Part shown: positions 1 to 9,125 of the stretch, one piece after another | Position numbering within the stretch: position 1 is the stretch's first letter | Layout of the letters: every line of letters starts with the position of its first letter | NCBI GenBank assembly: GCA_964559355.1 | Contig: CAZLHQ010000009.1 | Span: 1-42,908, forward strand | Length of the DNA stretch: 42,908 bases | Source of the DNA: JAEUMD01 sp964559355 | GTDB taxonomy: Bacteria > Pseudomonadota > Alphaproteobacteria > Rhizobiales > Hyphomicrobiaceae | Direction: 5' to 3' | Made by a program: the position numbers and the translations under genes | The notes under the pieces: model-generated | The model's database searches: none | Told to the model about the DNA's origin: nothing | Seen by the model: only the letters and a program-made list of their open reading frames with translations

Positions 1-1410
1 GGCCGGATCGATCATCTTGTAGTAGATGTCGTGCGACAGCGCATTGGCGATGGCGAGCAGCAGGCCGTCTGCCGTCGACATGGCGGCGGCGAGACCACCA
101 GCGGCGACCAGACCCGCGATCACGTAGGGCATGCCCGCGATCTCGGGAGTCGAGAGCACGATCACGTCCGTGTTGATGTTGAGATCCTGCCAGCGCAAGA
201 GACCCGGATGATTGGCGATCTTGCCGCAGGCCGCGACCACGTCCTGCACCACCTTGACATCGACACCGCAGACCTTGACGAGGCCGATCTTGCCGTACGT
301 GTACATCCACGCCGGCAGTTCCGCCAGCTTCGTGCCCTTGTCGATGAGGCTGAACACCTCGAGCTTGGAGAACGCCGCATAGGCCGGCGCCGTGAAGTAG
401 AGCAGGAAGATGAAGAACAGCGACCATGCCACCGACGAGCGAGCTTCACGAATGGTCGGTGTCGTGAAGTAGCGCATCAGGATGTGCGGCAGCGACGCCG
501 TGCCGACCATCAAGCAGAAGATCAGCGCAAAGAAGTTGAGCGGATCATATGTGGTGAATGGCTTGATGTGCGGCTTCAAGGTCTTGGCATCGGCCAAACC
601 CTTGGTGATCATGCTCTGCTCGAGATTGGTGATGTCGGCAATCGCCTGACCGTAAGTGAGCTGCGGGATAGGTATGCCGTATTTCTTGGCCGACAAGATG
701 ACGACCGGCGACAGGTAGGCGACGATCAGCACGATGTACTGGGCGACCTGCGTCCATGTCACGGCCTTCATACCACCGAGCATCGAGCACAGCAGAATGC
801 CTGCCAGGCCCGCATAGACGGCAATCGTGAAGTCCATGTCGAGGAAGCGCGAGGCAATGAGGCCGGTCGCATAGATCTGCGCCGTCACGTAGGTGAACGA
901 GCAAGAGATCAATACGAGCACCGCCAGGAAGCGGGCAAAGCCGCCGCCGTAACGGGCCGCAAAGAAGTCGGGCACCGTATAGGCGCCGTACTTGCGCAGG
1001 AACGGTGCGATCAACACCGCCACCAGCACGTAGCCGCCGGTCCAGCCGAGCACGAAGGCGAGGCCATCGTAACCCAGCAACATGAGTGTGCCGGCCATGC
1101 CGACGAACGAGGCGCCCGACATCCAGTCGGCACCCGTCGCCATGCCGTTATAGATTGCGGGCACCGAGCGGCCGGCGACGTAGTACTCGCCGACATCCTT
1201 GGTGCGAGACAGAATGCCGATAACGGCATAGACCGCAATCGTCAGGAACACGAAGCCGTAGCCGATCCAGCGGTTGGGCACGCCCATCTGCTCGAGGACG
1301 GCGAGAACGGCGACGAACCCGAAGAAGCCGCCGGTATAGATCGCGTAGATCTTACCGAGGTTTTGCAGGAAGCTGTTGCCTCCTACCGTATATTCTTTTG
1401 CCTGAGCCAT
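1..1410 (-). CDS. Sodium:solute symporter, acetate-permease type (C-terminus outside window)
   Basis: An inner-membrane secondary transporter of the sodium:solute symporter family, in the VC_2705/ActP-like branch that takes up acetate or similar short carboxylates with a cation. The window shows 470 residues from MAQAKEYTVGG. They include many hydrophobic helices and the family segments GEYYVAGRSVPAIYNGMATG and ADWMSGASFVGMAG near the N-terminus, then YTVPDFFAARYG, then LAAAMSTADGLLLAIANALS near the visible end. The frame runs off the left edge, so the last roughly 100-130 residues of a usual family member are missing. It begins 10 bases after the stop of the DUF4212 gene, the usual pairing for this branch, and the two are surely co-transcribed. 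Substrate is inferred from family and partner, not shown. Confidence 0.93.
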   Translation of the reverse strand, partial: MAQAKEYTVGGNSFLQNLGKIYAIYTGGFFGFVAVLAVLEQMGVPNRWIGYGFVFLTIAVYAVIGILSRTKDVGEYYVAGRSVPAIYNGMATGADWMSGASFVGMAGTLMLLGYDGLAFVLGWTGGYVLVAVLIAPFLRKYGAYTVPDFFAARYGGGFARFLAVLVLISCSFTYVTAQIYATGLIASRFLDMDFTIAVYAGLAGILLCSMLGGMKAVTWTQVAQYIVLIVAYLSPVVILSAKKYGIPIPQLTYGQAIADITNLEQSMITKGLADAKTLKPHIKPFTTYDPLNFFALIFCLMVGTASLPHILMRYFTTPTIREARSSVAWSLFFIFLLYFTAPAYAAFSKLEVFSLIDKGTKLAELPAWMYTYGKIGLVKVCGVDVKVVQDVVAACGKIANHPGLLRWQDLNINTDVIVLSTPEIAGMPYVIAGLVAAGGLAAAMSTADGLLLAIANALSHDIYYKMIDPA

Positions 1411-1420
1411 CGCTTCCCCC

Positions 1421-1672
1421 TTACTCCGCCACGCCTTCCTGGCGATCGATGGTGTCCTGCCGCTTCGCGAAGATGAAGAGCATGACGACGAACGCGATCA
1501 GCGAGCCTTGCGCGGCCATGTAGAAGCCGAGCGGGAAGCCAAGAACCTTTATCGTATTGAGTTCATTGACGAACATATGAATTACGAAGCTGAAGATGGC
1601 CCACAGAAACATCATGACCCACATCAGCCTACTGGTGCGCGCCCAATGGCGCTCGGGATTAACCGATTGCAT
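1421..1672 (-). CDS. DUF4212 small membrane protein, symporter partner
   Basis: An 83-residue protein with two hydrophobic segments (about residues 16-34 and 45-66), typical of DUF4212 proteins encoded immediately before acetate-type sodium:solute symporters. It is thought to be an accessory subunit of the transporter. The start ATG is well placed behind a GGGAGG ribosome binding site about 9 bases upstream. A segment HWARTSRLMWVMMFLW near the N-terminus and a GFYMAAQGS segment before the second helix fit the family. It is the first gene of the two-gene operon; the long region on its other side separates it from the divergent exonuclease/kinase gene. Confidence 0.9.
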   Translation of the reverse strand: MQSVNPERHWARTSRLMWVMMFLWAIFSFVIHMFVNELNTIKVLGFPLGFYMAAQGSLIAFVVMLFIFAKRQDTIDRQEGVAE

Positions 1673-2508
1673 TGCCTATATCCTCCCTTTGGCAAGATGG
1701 CCAAGCTGACAGCCCGCCCTCTCAATGCCGAATTTTTTTTGTATTTTTCGCTGCTTGTGAAAAAACAGCGTACCGCCAGCTTTCCAAGTGAGGAGGCTAA
1801 TTCTTAAACCTTGGTAGCACTAGTCAAACTTTCGGCGAGTAGAGCAGACGGCTGAGGTGTGCAGCGCATTCGCCAATCTCGCAATTGTCTGAAATTTAAC
1901 AGAAATTCCAGTGCCTTAGGTGGCTGCACGTCAGCGGCGGCTCCGCCTGTTGATAAGTTAAGCATCTGAACAACTATGGAAACTTGTCGGAGTTGCAGAT
2001 TCGCCACAGAGCATGTCCAACGTCGATAAGGCCGGTACTGAAGGGAATTCGTATCCATGGGTCCGCGGGGAAGTATACGCGGGCCAGCGCTCATCTTCAG
2101 GTCGATGTGCTCCCGAGGAGGCACCCACGCGCCGAGCGCCTGTCGTTGCATCGGTGCCCTTGTAAAGGAAGCGAGACAAGCCGGCGCGGTGCGCATACCA
2201 CCAAGACGCAATGCGGGTCCGCGGTCGTTACTCTCGATCTGCGCCGGACTGGAGGCTGCACCTCGCTCTCACGCGATCACTCGCCAGCGACGAGCATGAC
2301 TGGTGGCGCGGTCATGAGCGCGTTCAACTGGAGGGCACACGACCTGCACTGCAGCACGACCCGAAGCATAATTCCTTTGGCGCCTTTTTCGTCCCGCTGC
2401 GGCCATGCTAAAGTTTCAAGTGGGTGCGCGGAATCTTGGAGGTCGAGATAACGCGTCGTCAGGCTCGGGGTCCTCGAGCTTCCATAATCCCTGCCATCGA
2501 GAAAGCGA
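1673..2508. other. Long divergent intergenic region (836 bp)
   Basis: This stretch separates the symporter operon (minus) from the exonuclease genes (plus) and must hold both promoters. An A/T-rich segment lies at about 1728-1765 with runs of T and A and a small inverted repeat CGCTG...CAGCG. Short open frames exist on both strands but their translations do not resemble proteins and lack ribosome binding sites, so I call none. No operator is recognisable to me. Confidence 0.6.
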
Positions 2509-4632
2509 ATGCGGCTGCGCGTCGTCATCCCCATCGTGTTGTCGTTGGTGGCGGCGGTCGGCTTGTTGCTGGCAGTCGCCGTGTTTGCCATGGCTGGAAA
2601 ACCCGCTCCAGCCGATGGAGCCAATCCAATCAACATCGTCTTGTCGATCGGCTTCGCCGCCACGATCGCCGCGGTGCTGGCCGCTTGGGGCGTTTTGCAT
2701 CTCTATCTGATCGGGCCACTGGCGGCGCTCGCCCGCGAGGCGCGCAGCCTTGCCGTGACGCCTGGCGAGCGGGAGCTGTTCGTGCCGCGCAAGACTCTCG
2801 TCGCCGGCGTCGTCGCCAGTGTCGACGATCTGGCCAACGCGCTGCTGCAGACCCGCTCACGCACTGACGCGGCCATCGCCACCGCAACCAAGACAGCGGA
2901 CGAGCAGCGCCGCCGGCTGGAAGCCATCCTGCTCGATCTGACCGAAGGCGTGATCGTGTGCAACCGCGATCACCGCATCATTCTCTATAACGAGTCCGCC
3001 CGCCGCATACTCGGCTTGCGCGAGATGACTGGCCTCGGCCGCTCGCTGTTTGGCGTGCTGGCGCGCGAGCCCGTTTTGCACACGCTCGAAATCCTGCGCC
3101 GATCCGATGCCGTGGAGACGGCCGGCGACGGCGGCGCGCCGGTGGCCCTTCCCGAGCAGCAAACCGCGCGGCGCTTCATGGTGTCGACCGTCGATCTTGG
3201 CACGCTGATCGAGACGCGCATGAGCCTCATCCGCGAAGGCTCCGGCGAGGTCTCCGGATATGTGCTTTCGTTCCAGGATATCGGCGCACAGATCGAAAGC
3301 CTGTCGTCGCGCGATTCACTGCTGCGCGAGGTGATGTTCGATTGGCGCCGCCCGATCGCCAATCTCACCGCCGCCATCGAGACATTTGCCAGCGGCGACG
3401 AACTGACGCCCGGCGAACGCGCCGGCTTCGACGACATCCTGCGCAAGGAGATCAGCGTTCTGCGCAGCCGCTTCGATGACGCCGCCAAGCGCTTCGATCG
3501 CCTCGACACCGGGCACTGGGGTATTGCCGACGTACACTCGCTGGACCTGTTTCGCGCGGTCACGAAGCATGTCGCCGCCGAAGCCGACATCACCATCTCG
3601 CTCGTCGGCCTGCCGATGTGGATCAGCGCCGACAGCCATGCCTTGACCGTCGCACTTGCCCATCTCATCGAGAAGCTGTCGGTGACGACAGGGCAGAAGC
3701 GATACGAGCTCGGCGTCACGCGCGGCGATCACTACACCTATGTCGAAATCGGCTGGGCCGGCGAGCTTGTACGCGACGACGTGCTCGACCAGTGGCTGGA
3801 CCAGCCGCTCGAAGGCGCGCTCGCCAGCCGTACCGCGCGCCAGATCATCGAGCGCCACGGCGGCGAGATATGGAGCACCAGCGCCTCCGACGGCACTGCG
3901 CTATTGCGCCTGCCGCTGCGTCCCGCCGATCGCTCTGAGGTTGCCACAGCCGCCAGCACGGCCGGGCCACGGCCGGAATATTACGATTTCGACCTGTTCC
4001 GCTCCTCACCTGCCTCGCTTGCCGACGCACGGTTGCGCGAATTGCGCTTCGTCGTGTTCGACACGGAGACCACCGGGCTACAGCCAAGCCTGGGCGACGA
4101 GTTGCTCTCGATCGGCGCCGTGCAGGTCGTCAACGGTCGGCTTTTGACAGGCGAGACATTCGAGCGGCTGGTCGATCCGGAGCGTGACATCCCCGCGCTC
4201 AGTACGCGCATCCACGGCATTACCGAGGACATGGTGAAGGGCAAGCCGCCGACCCGCATCGTGCTGCCCCAATTCCGCGCCTTCGTCGGCGACGCGGTGC
4301 TCGTTGCCTATAACATCGCCTTCGACATGAAATTCCTGACCAAGCGGCAAGAGGAAGCCGGCGTGGTGTTCGACAACCCGGTGCTCGACGCGCTGCTGCT
4401 GGCGATCCACCTGTTCCCGGACCACCCCGATCCCTCTTTGACGTCGATGGCCAACTACCTCGGTATCGAGGTGACAGGCCGGCATACGGCGACTGGCGAC
4501 GCGCTGGTGACGGCTGCTGTCTGGCTGCGGCTGATCGAGGGGCTGGAGAAGGAAGGTGTTACGACTTTCGGCGCTGCAGTGGCGATTTCCGATCGCATGC
4601 TGCAAGAACGCCGCTTGGCCGATAAGTTCTAA
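2509..4632 (+). CDS. Membrane PAS / degenerate histidine-kinase protein fused to a DEDDh 3'-5' exonuclease
   Basis: A 707-residue multidomain protein. Two membrane segments lie at about 5-30 and 42-66, followed by a linker helix, a PAS domain (about 125-250), a histidine-kinase-like region (about 265-480) and a DnaQ-type exonuclease (about 510-690). The exonuclease keeps all metal and catalytic residues: D518 and E520 (FDTETTGL), H569-G (exonuclease-family HGIT), D606, H659 and D664 (HTATGD). The kinase part is degenerate: the phospho-accepting His position is F277 (MFDWRRP), the N-box asparagines are H385 and K389, and the DxGxG box is lost, although the HGGxI and GTxxxLPL end motifs remain. 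It therefore looks like a sensor scaffold rather than a kinase. The family is known beside acetate symporters. It probably shares an operon with the next gene, 190 bases downstream. Substrate of the nuclease is unknown. Confidence 0.85.
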   Translation: MRLRVVIPIVLSLVAAVGLLLAVAVFAMAGKPAPADGANPINIVLSIGFAATIAAVLAAWGVLHLYLIGPLAALAREARSLAVTPGERELFVPRKTLVAGVVASVDDLANALLQTRSRTDAAIATATKTADEQRRRLEAILLDLTEGVIVCNRDHRIILYNESARRILGLREMTGLGRSLFGVLAREPVLHTLEILRRSDAVETAGDGGAPVALPEQQTARRFMVSTVDLGTLIETRMSLIREGSGEVSGYVLSFQDIGAQIESLSSRDSLLREVMFDWRRPIANLTAAIETFASGDELTPGERAGFDDILRKEISVLRSRFDDAAKRFDRLDTGHWGIADVHSLDLFRAVTKHVAAEADITISLVGLPMWISADSHALTVALAHLIEKLSVTTGQKRYELGVTRGDHYTYVEIGWAGELVRDDVLDQWLDQPLEGALASRTARQIIERHGGEIWSTSASDGTALLRLPLRPADRSEVATAASTAGPRPEYYDFDLFRSSPASLADARLRELRFVVFDTETTGLQPSLGDELLSIGAVQVVNGRLLTGETFERLVDPERDIPALSTRIHGITEDMVKGKPPTRIVLPQFRAFVGDAVLVAYNIAFDMKFLTKRQEEAGVVFDNPVLDALLLAIHLFPDHPDPSLTSMANYLGIEVTGRHTATGDALVTAAVWLRLIEGLEKEGVTTFGAAVAISDRMLQERRLADKF

Positions 4633-4822
4633 GTCCGCGTATTTGCTATTGCTTTCGAAGAACGCCCGTCTGTCGTCATAGCCTTTCTGGAGGTCTGTCG
4701 CGCGCCTGACAGCGCTACTTCAGGAAGCTCTGCCGGCTTGACCAGCGTCAATGCTGCACCTGCGAACAGGCTGATTGTGTGCTGCACAAATCGCCGCCGC
4801 AAAAGCCACCTTGGAGCCGCCA

Positions 4823-6922
4823 ATGAAAGTTGGATTCGCCGCAACGCCGCTCATTGCTTTGGACGCCGTTGCCATCGATCTGGAGACAACCAGTCTGGTG
4901 GCCACAAGCGCGCGCATCATCGACATCGGCGCGGTCGCCCTGCGTCATGGCAAGGCCGATCCGTCGCAGAGCTTCCATCGGCTGGTCAATCCCGGCATTC
5001 CGGTTCCCGCCGAAACCACCGCCGTGCACGGCATGACCGACGAGGCGTTGTCCAACGCGCCGCCATTGGAGCGCGTGCTGCCGGAGTTTGAGGAGTTCGT
5101 CGGCAAGTGCGTGCTGATCGGCCATAACCTTGCCTACGATCTGGCCGTGCTCAACGCCGAGTATCATCGCGTGGGCCGGCGCGCGCCCCAATGCGCCGCC
5201 CTCGACATCCGCGTGCTGGCGCAGCTCATCACGCCACCGCTGGCTCACGACAACCTGCCGCAACTGTGCGAGTGGCTCGGGCTCGGGTGCTCCAACCTCA
5301 ATTCCGCGCCCGGAGACGCGCTCGCCATGGCGCGGATTTACGAAGCGCTGGTGCCGCGCCTGCGTGATGTCGGCATCAGAACGGTGGCCGAGGCGATCGC
5401 TGCCAGCCGCAACATCACCGGCAAGTCGCTTTCTCCAGGCATCGAGGGAAGCGGCGAGGCCAATGCTGCTGCCAACGAGACGCGCAGTCTCGCCGAGATC
5501 GACAGCTATCCCTATCGTCACCGCGTTTCGGAGGTGATGTCGCAACCAGCGCTCGTCATCGACGGCGCGATGCGCGTGCGCGAGGCCATCGGCACACTCA
5601 TGAAACGGGGGACGAGTTCGGTTTTCGTCCGCGACAACACTGGCCATTACGGCATCGTCACGGAGCGTGATCTGTTGCGAGCGATTGCCGAATCGGGCGA
5701 GCCGGCCCTGTCTCGCAGCGTCGACACGGTGATGAGCAAACCCCTCGTAACCGTCGATGCCGATGCGTTCCTCTATCGCGCTCTGGCGCGCATCGAGAAG
5801 TTCGGCATTCGCCATCTCGCCGTCACCAATGCCAATGGCGACGTCGTCGGCGCGGTGACGCCGCGCAACCTGCTGCACCAGCGTGCGCGCGCGGCACTCG
5901 TATTGGGCGAGGACATTGAAACCGCCACCTCGACTGCCGAGCTTGGCGCAGCATTGGCGCGACTGACGCGCGTTGCTGAATCACTGACCGCCGAGGAGGT
6001 CGATCCTCGCCGCATTGCCGCCGTCATCTCCACCGAGATCGCCGCCGCCACACGCCGCGCCAGCATTCTGGCCGAGCAAAGCATGGAGGAGGACGGCTGG
6101 GGCAAGCCGCCACAACCCTATGCGGTCTTCATCATGGGGTCGGGCGGCCGTGGCGAAAGCCTGCTCGCTGCCGATCAGGACAACGCCATCGTGTTTGCCG
6201 AGGGCGAGCCGGGCAGCCCTACCGATCGCTGGTTCGAAGAACTCGGCATGCGGCTCACTCAATACCTCGACGAAGCCGGAGTGCCGCTGTGCAAAGGCGG
6301 CGTCATGGCGCGCAATCCGCAATGGCGTCATTCGGTGGCCGGCTGGCGGGGTGTCATCGAGGGCTGGGTGCGCCGGCAACGCCCAGAGGATCTGCTCAAC
6401 GTCGACATCTTCTTCGACGGGATGGGCGTGCACGGCGATCTCGCCATGGCCGATGAGATCCGAACCTATGCCTTCGAGCTTGGACAACAATCCAAGGACT
6501 TCATCGGCCTGTTGACGGAGCTGGCGCGACAATGGAGCCCGCCGCTCAATTTCCTCGGCGCCATACGCACCGATGACGGCGGCCGCGTCGATCTGAAGAA
6601 GGGCGGCTTGATGCCGATCTTCACCGGCGCGCGCGTGCTGGCCATTCGCCACAAAATTCTCGCGCGTTCGACGCCTGAGCGGCTGCGCGCAATTCTGGAG
6701 CGCGGCAAGGTTTCCTCCTCCGACATCCGCCACGTCATCGATGCCCACCAGGTGTTCATGAGCGCGATGTTGAAGCAGCAGCTCGCCGACGCCGCCCAAG
6801 GCATCGCGCTATCGCCGCGCGTCTCGCTGGAAGGTTACGACAACGAGGCCAGGGGAATTTTGAAGAAGGCGATCAACGAGGTGCGCACCATGATCGACCT
6901 GGTCGGCGAGGGCCGGCTGTAG
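4823..6922 (+). CDS. DEDDh-like / tandem CBS / DUF294 nucleotidyltransferase protein
   Basis: A 699-residue protein, started at the ATG behind GGAG with 6-base spacing rather than at an earlier in-frame codon. Domains in order: exonuclease fold (about 10-190), two CBS domains (about 233-350) that usually bind adenine nucleotides, a DUF294 nucleotidyltransferase domain (about 370-520) and the DUF294 C-terminal helical domain (about 530-690). The nucleotidyltransferase motif is intact: MGSGGRGE followed by D451-Q-D453. The exonuclease domain keeps D19, E21 (DLETTSL), D106 and D165, but the catalytic histidine of the last motif is N160 (NSAPGD), so nuclease activity is doubtful. The same domain set is common near acetate symporters and suggests a GlnD-like signalling enzyme, possibly modifying a partner protein. 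Target and direction of signalling are unknown. Confidence 0.85.
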   Translation: MKVGFAATPLIALDAVAIDLETTSLVATSARIIDIGAVALRHGKADPSQSFHRLVNPGIPVPAETTAVHGMTDEALSNAPPLERVLPEFEEFVGKCVLIGHNLAYDLAVLNAEYHRVGRRAPQCAALDIRVLAQLITPPLAHDNLPQLCEWLGLGCSNLNSAPGDALAMARIYEALVPRLRDVGIRTVAEAIAASRNITGKSLSPGIEGSGEANAAANETRSLAEIDSYPYRHRVSEVMSQPALVIDGAMRVREAIGTLMKRGTSSVFVRDNTGHYGIVTERDLLRAIAESGEPALSRSVDTVMSKPLVTVDADAFLYRALARIEKFGIRHLAVTNANGDVVGAVTPRNLLHQRARAALVLGEDIETATSTAELGAALARLTRVAESLTAEEVDPRRIAAVISTEIAAATRRASILAEQSMEEDGWGKPPQPYAVFIMGSGGRGESLLAADQDNAIVFAEGEPGSPTDRWFEELGMRLTQYLDEAGVPLCKGGVMARNPQWRHSVAGWRGVIEGWVRRQRPEDLLNVDIFFDGMGVHGDLAMADEIRTYAFELGQQSKDFIGLLTELARQWSPPLNFLGAIRTDDGGRVDLKKGGLMPIFTGARVLAIRHKILARSTPERLRAILERGKVSSSDIRHVIDAHQVFMSAMLKQQLADAAQGIALSPRVSLEGYDNEARGILKKAINEVRTMIDLVGEGRL

Positions 6923-6972
6923 GGCATGCACAACAGCCGGTTCTTGAACGCGGCGAGCCGGCGAAAACTAGA

Positions 6973-7070
6973 GTGCTTCCGGAAAAGTGGGAACCGGTTT
7001 TCCGATAAGAAGCACGACAAAACAAAGGTCTAGAGCCGTTCCGCGATTCCATCAAAACCGGAACGGCTCT
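6973..7070. repeat. Palindromic intergenic repeat element, two adjacent hairpins
   Basis: Two hairpins in tandem. The first, 6973-7015, pairs GTGCTTC with GAAGCAC and, inside it, CGGAAAA with TTTTCCG. The second, 7032-7043 against 7059-7070, is a perfect 12-bp inverted repeat (AGAGCCGTTCCG). The sequence resembles the widely dispersed palindromic elements of Bradyrhizobium and relatives, whose core also carries an AAGTGG...ACCGGTT segment and a GATTCCATCA loop; that comparison is from memory. It sits between the end of the DUF294 gene and the 3' end of the tRNA and could help end transcription from both sides. Confidence 0.7.
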
Positions 7071-7075
7071 GAGTG

Positions 7076-7152
7076 TGGTGACCCCGACAGGATTCGAACC
7101 TGTGACCCTCAGATTAGGAATCTGATGCTCTATCCTGCTGAGCTACGGGGCC
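7076..7152 (-). tRNA. tRNA-Arg (anticodon CCU)
   Basis: Reading the minus strand, the full cloverleaf is present. The acceptor stem GGCCCCG pairs with CGGGGTC (one G-U), the D arm is GCTC...GAGC, the anticodon stem TCAGA/TCTGA encloses the loop TTCCTAA with anticodon CCT, and the T arm is ACAGG/CCTGT around TTCGAAT. The discriminator base is A and the CCA end is encoded. It reads AGG codons. The gene stands alone; a palindromic repeat lies just beyond its 3' end. Confidence 0.97.
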
Positions 7153-7564
7153 CATTTTCTCTTTCATGGTCGTGCGCGGCAATTCTGGGCTAGCAGTTGC
7201 CAAATGCGCTCGCAGATAAGCGATTGAGCTTGCCTGCCGCTACTGGCGGGCCGCCATCGACAACCACGACGCGCTTGTAATGCGGTCCCCGACAGCCAGC
7301 GTCAAGCCCAGCACATGCGTTGCAACATTACCGCGGCGACAATCGAACCTACTCCCATCGATCTTAATTCTTATGATAGGATTGACATCATAGTGAGAAT
7401 AGGTCCTGCTCGGACATTGTTTGAGTGCTGATGCTATCGCGCCAGGAGGGTGCTGCCTGCACGATGCGCCACTCACACAAGTAAAGCCGGGTAAAGCCTG
7501 CTCGCAGTGAGTAAGTTGCCGCAAATCTTGCCGTTTCGGTTCCAGTATCGTTTCGGTTGCAGTC
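7153..7564. other. Intergenic region upstream of tRNA-Arg
   Basis: About 410 bases between the tRNA (minus) and a possible small gene (plus). It should contain the tRNA promoter close to 7153, but I cannot point to convincing -35/-10 boxes. An open frame on the minus strand (about 7240-7581) has a translation that resembles no family and no ribosome binding site, so it is not called. Confidence 0.4.
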
Positions 7565-7963
7565 ATGTCGTTGCCGACCAAGAGTCTGATTAGTGTTGAC
7601 GAGCGGCGCAGTTCTGCGTTCGCCTCATCGGCGTTTTCGTCGGCAGGATGCGGCGGTCACAATCGTCACCCCAGCGATCAGCAGGTTGAGGCGAAGGACG
7701 GACCGACCGGTGGCGCGCCGCTGCTGCACGAGCTGACCGTTTCCTTGATCTTGTGCCCGGAAGTGCCTCGCGGCACGCGCTATGAACTCGTTCGACGTTG
7801 CCCCGATGGCCACACACGGCCGTTGTTTGCCGGCGTCGTGACGTCGGATGCGCCCTCGCTCAATCTCGCCAAGGTCCGTTATCGCGGCGCCCGGCTCGGC
7901 GCAACCGAGGTTGTCCTCGTGTTGCCGCAAGGACATGCGATAGCACAGCCGACGATGCCCTGA
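7565..7963 (+). CDS. Hypothetical protein (possible small gene)
   Basis: A 132-residue open frame I do not recognise. The second half (from about residue 45) has the codon pattern of a real high-GC gene and a protein-like composition, with segments such as RGTRYELVRRCPDGH and a hydrophobic end TEVVLVLPQG. The first 40 residues are rich in serine and alanine and less convincing, and there is no clear ribosome binding site, so the true start may lie further in. It ends 67 bases before the extensin-like gene on the same strand, which could place both in one transcript. Confidence 0.4.
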   Translation: MSLPTKSLISVDERRSSAFASSAFSSAGCGGHNRHPSDQQVEAKDGPTGGAPLLHELTVSLILCPEVPRGTRYELVRRCPDGHTRPLFAGVVTSDAPSLNLAKVRYRGARLGATEVVLVLPQGHAIAQPTMP

Positions 7964-8030
7964 ACCCTGTGCGCACGTTCTGCGCAGGGGCCTGCAGGCA
8001 AATGCAATTTTCGGATGTGCGAGGCCCCTC

Positions 8031-9125
8031 ATGCGAGCCGCCCCGGCTGTCTTCTGCGCTGCCACGTTGCTTCAAGTTGCTGCAGCGCAACCGGCACACG
8101 CGCAGGCGAAGGTGCCGCCGTTGCCGGCGCCGGCCCACACCGCATGGTTGGAAGACGGCGTCATGCCGCCGCCGCCACCGCTACCACATCCCAAGAGGGG
8201 CAGCAGCGAGCGCCGCGCCTTTTACGCGCGATGGCTGCAATCATGGGCCGCACGCCGCTCGCTGCCGCAACAAGCTGCCGAAGCCAAGCCGCAGGCCATG
8301 CCTCCGCTTCCCACCACGGCGCAGCAAAAGGCGGCCTCTCCGTCTGCCACCGAAACGCAGGAGCCAAACGCGGCAACGCCTGCAACATGGACGGCTGAAG
8401 AGATCAAGGCCGCCGAGGTCGAGTGCGATGAGTTGCTTGCTTCGATCGAAGCGGTGGCCGAACGTCGCCCGCCGATGCGTGAGGGCAGTTGCGGCACTGC
8501 CGTACCCTTGCGCGTTTCACGCATCGGCAGCCGCAACGGCGTCGCCATCGAGCCGCCAGCGATCATGAACTGCAAGATGGTGTCGCGGCTGTTTCAATGG
8601 ATCGAGACGGTTGCCCAGCCTGCTGCTCGGGCCAGCCTAGGCGCCGGCGTCGTTCGCATCGCCAACGCCTCGTCTTACATGTGCCGCAACCGCTACAACG
8701 ATCCCGCCGAGAAGATGTCACAACATGCCTACGCGAACGCCCTCGACGTTTCTGTGTTCGAATTGTCGGATGGCCGTCGCATCGACGTGAAGACATTCTG
8801 GGGCAGCATCGTCGCCAGTCGATTGGCAGCAGAAAATGTCGCGCCCAGCCCGGCGCCAACCCCGACCAAGATCACGTTGACCATGCGCGCGGTGACGGAA
8901 GGTGTGGACGAAGGAAAATCGACACGACTGAAGAAGAGTGAGGCTGGCGAGCGCAAAGTTGGTGCACCGCTCATCAACACGCCCGAGCTGCAATTCCTGA
9001 CCGGACTTCACGCTGGCGCATGCGGCATCTTCAGCACCGTGCTCGGGCCGGAAACCAACCGCGCCCACCACGATCACATGCACCTTGATCTGACGCCCCG
9101 CCGCGGCTCCGCTTACTGCCAATAG
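8031..9125 (+). CDS. Extensin-like C-terminal domain protein, secreted
   Basis: A 364-residue exported protein. Residues 1-25 form a signal peptide ending AQPAHAQA, followed by a long proline/alanine-rich low-complexity stretch to about residue 120. The remainder is the bacterial extensin-like C-terminal domain (Extensin_2 family): EVECDELL at its start, then GSCGTAVPLRV, a segment with SSYMCRNRY, SQHAYANALDVSVFEL, and the terminal DHMHLDL...YC. The conserved cysteines and the HxxxxALD and HHDHMHLD motifs resemble a metallopeptidase-like fold, so cell-wall processing is a reasonable guess, but no activity is established. Its location after the small hypothetical gene and before the RTX protein suggests an envelope cluster without clear operon structure. 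Confidence 0.85.
   Translation: MRAAPAVFCAATLLQVAAAQPAHAQAKVPPLPAPAHTAWLEDGVMPPPPPLPHPKRGSSERRAFYARWLQSWAARRSLPQQAAEAKPQAMPPLPTTAQQKAASPSATETQEPNAATPATWTAEEIKAAEVECDELLASIEAVAERRPPMREGSCGTAVPLRVSRIGSRNGVAIEPPAIMNCKMVSRLFQWIETVAQPAARASLGAGVVRIANASSYMCRNRYNDPAEKMSQHAYANALDVSVFELSDGRRIDVKTFWGSIVASRLAAENVAPSPAPTPTKITLTMRAVTEGVDEGKSTRLKKSEAGERKVGAPLINTPELQFLTGLHAGACGIFSTVLGPETNRAHHDHMHLDLTPRRGSAYCQ

Noticed and set aside
31..1476. Long plus-strand open frame opposite the symporter
   Set aside because: Its translation is full of His, Arg and Gln, typical of the antisense of a membrane protein; the minus strand encodes a recognisable transporter.
1804..2451. Overlapping short open frames in the symporter/exonuclease intergenic region
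   Set aside because: Frames on both strands overlap with poor composition and no ribosome binding site; no family resemblance.
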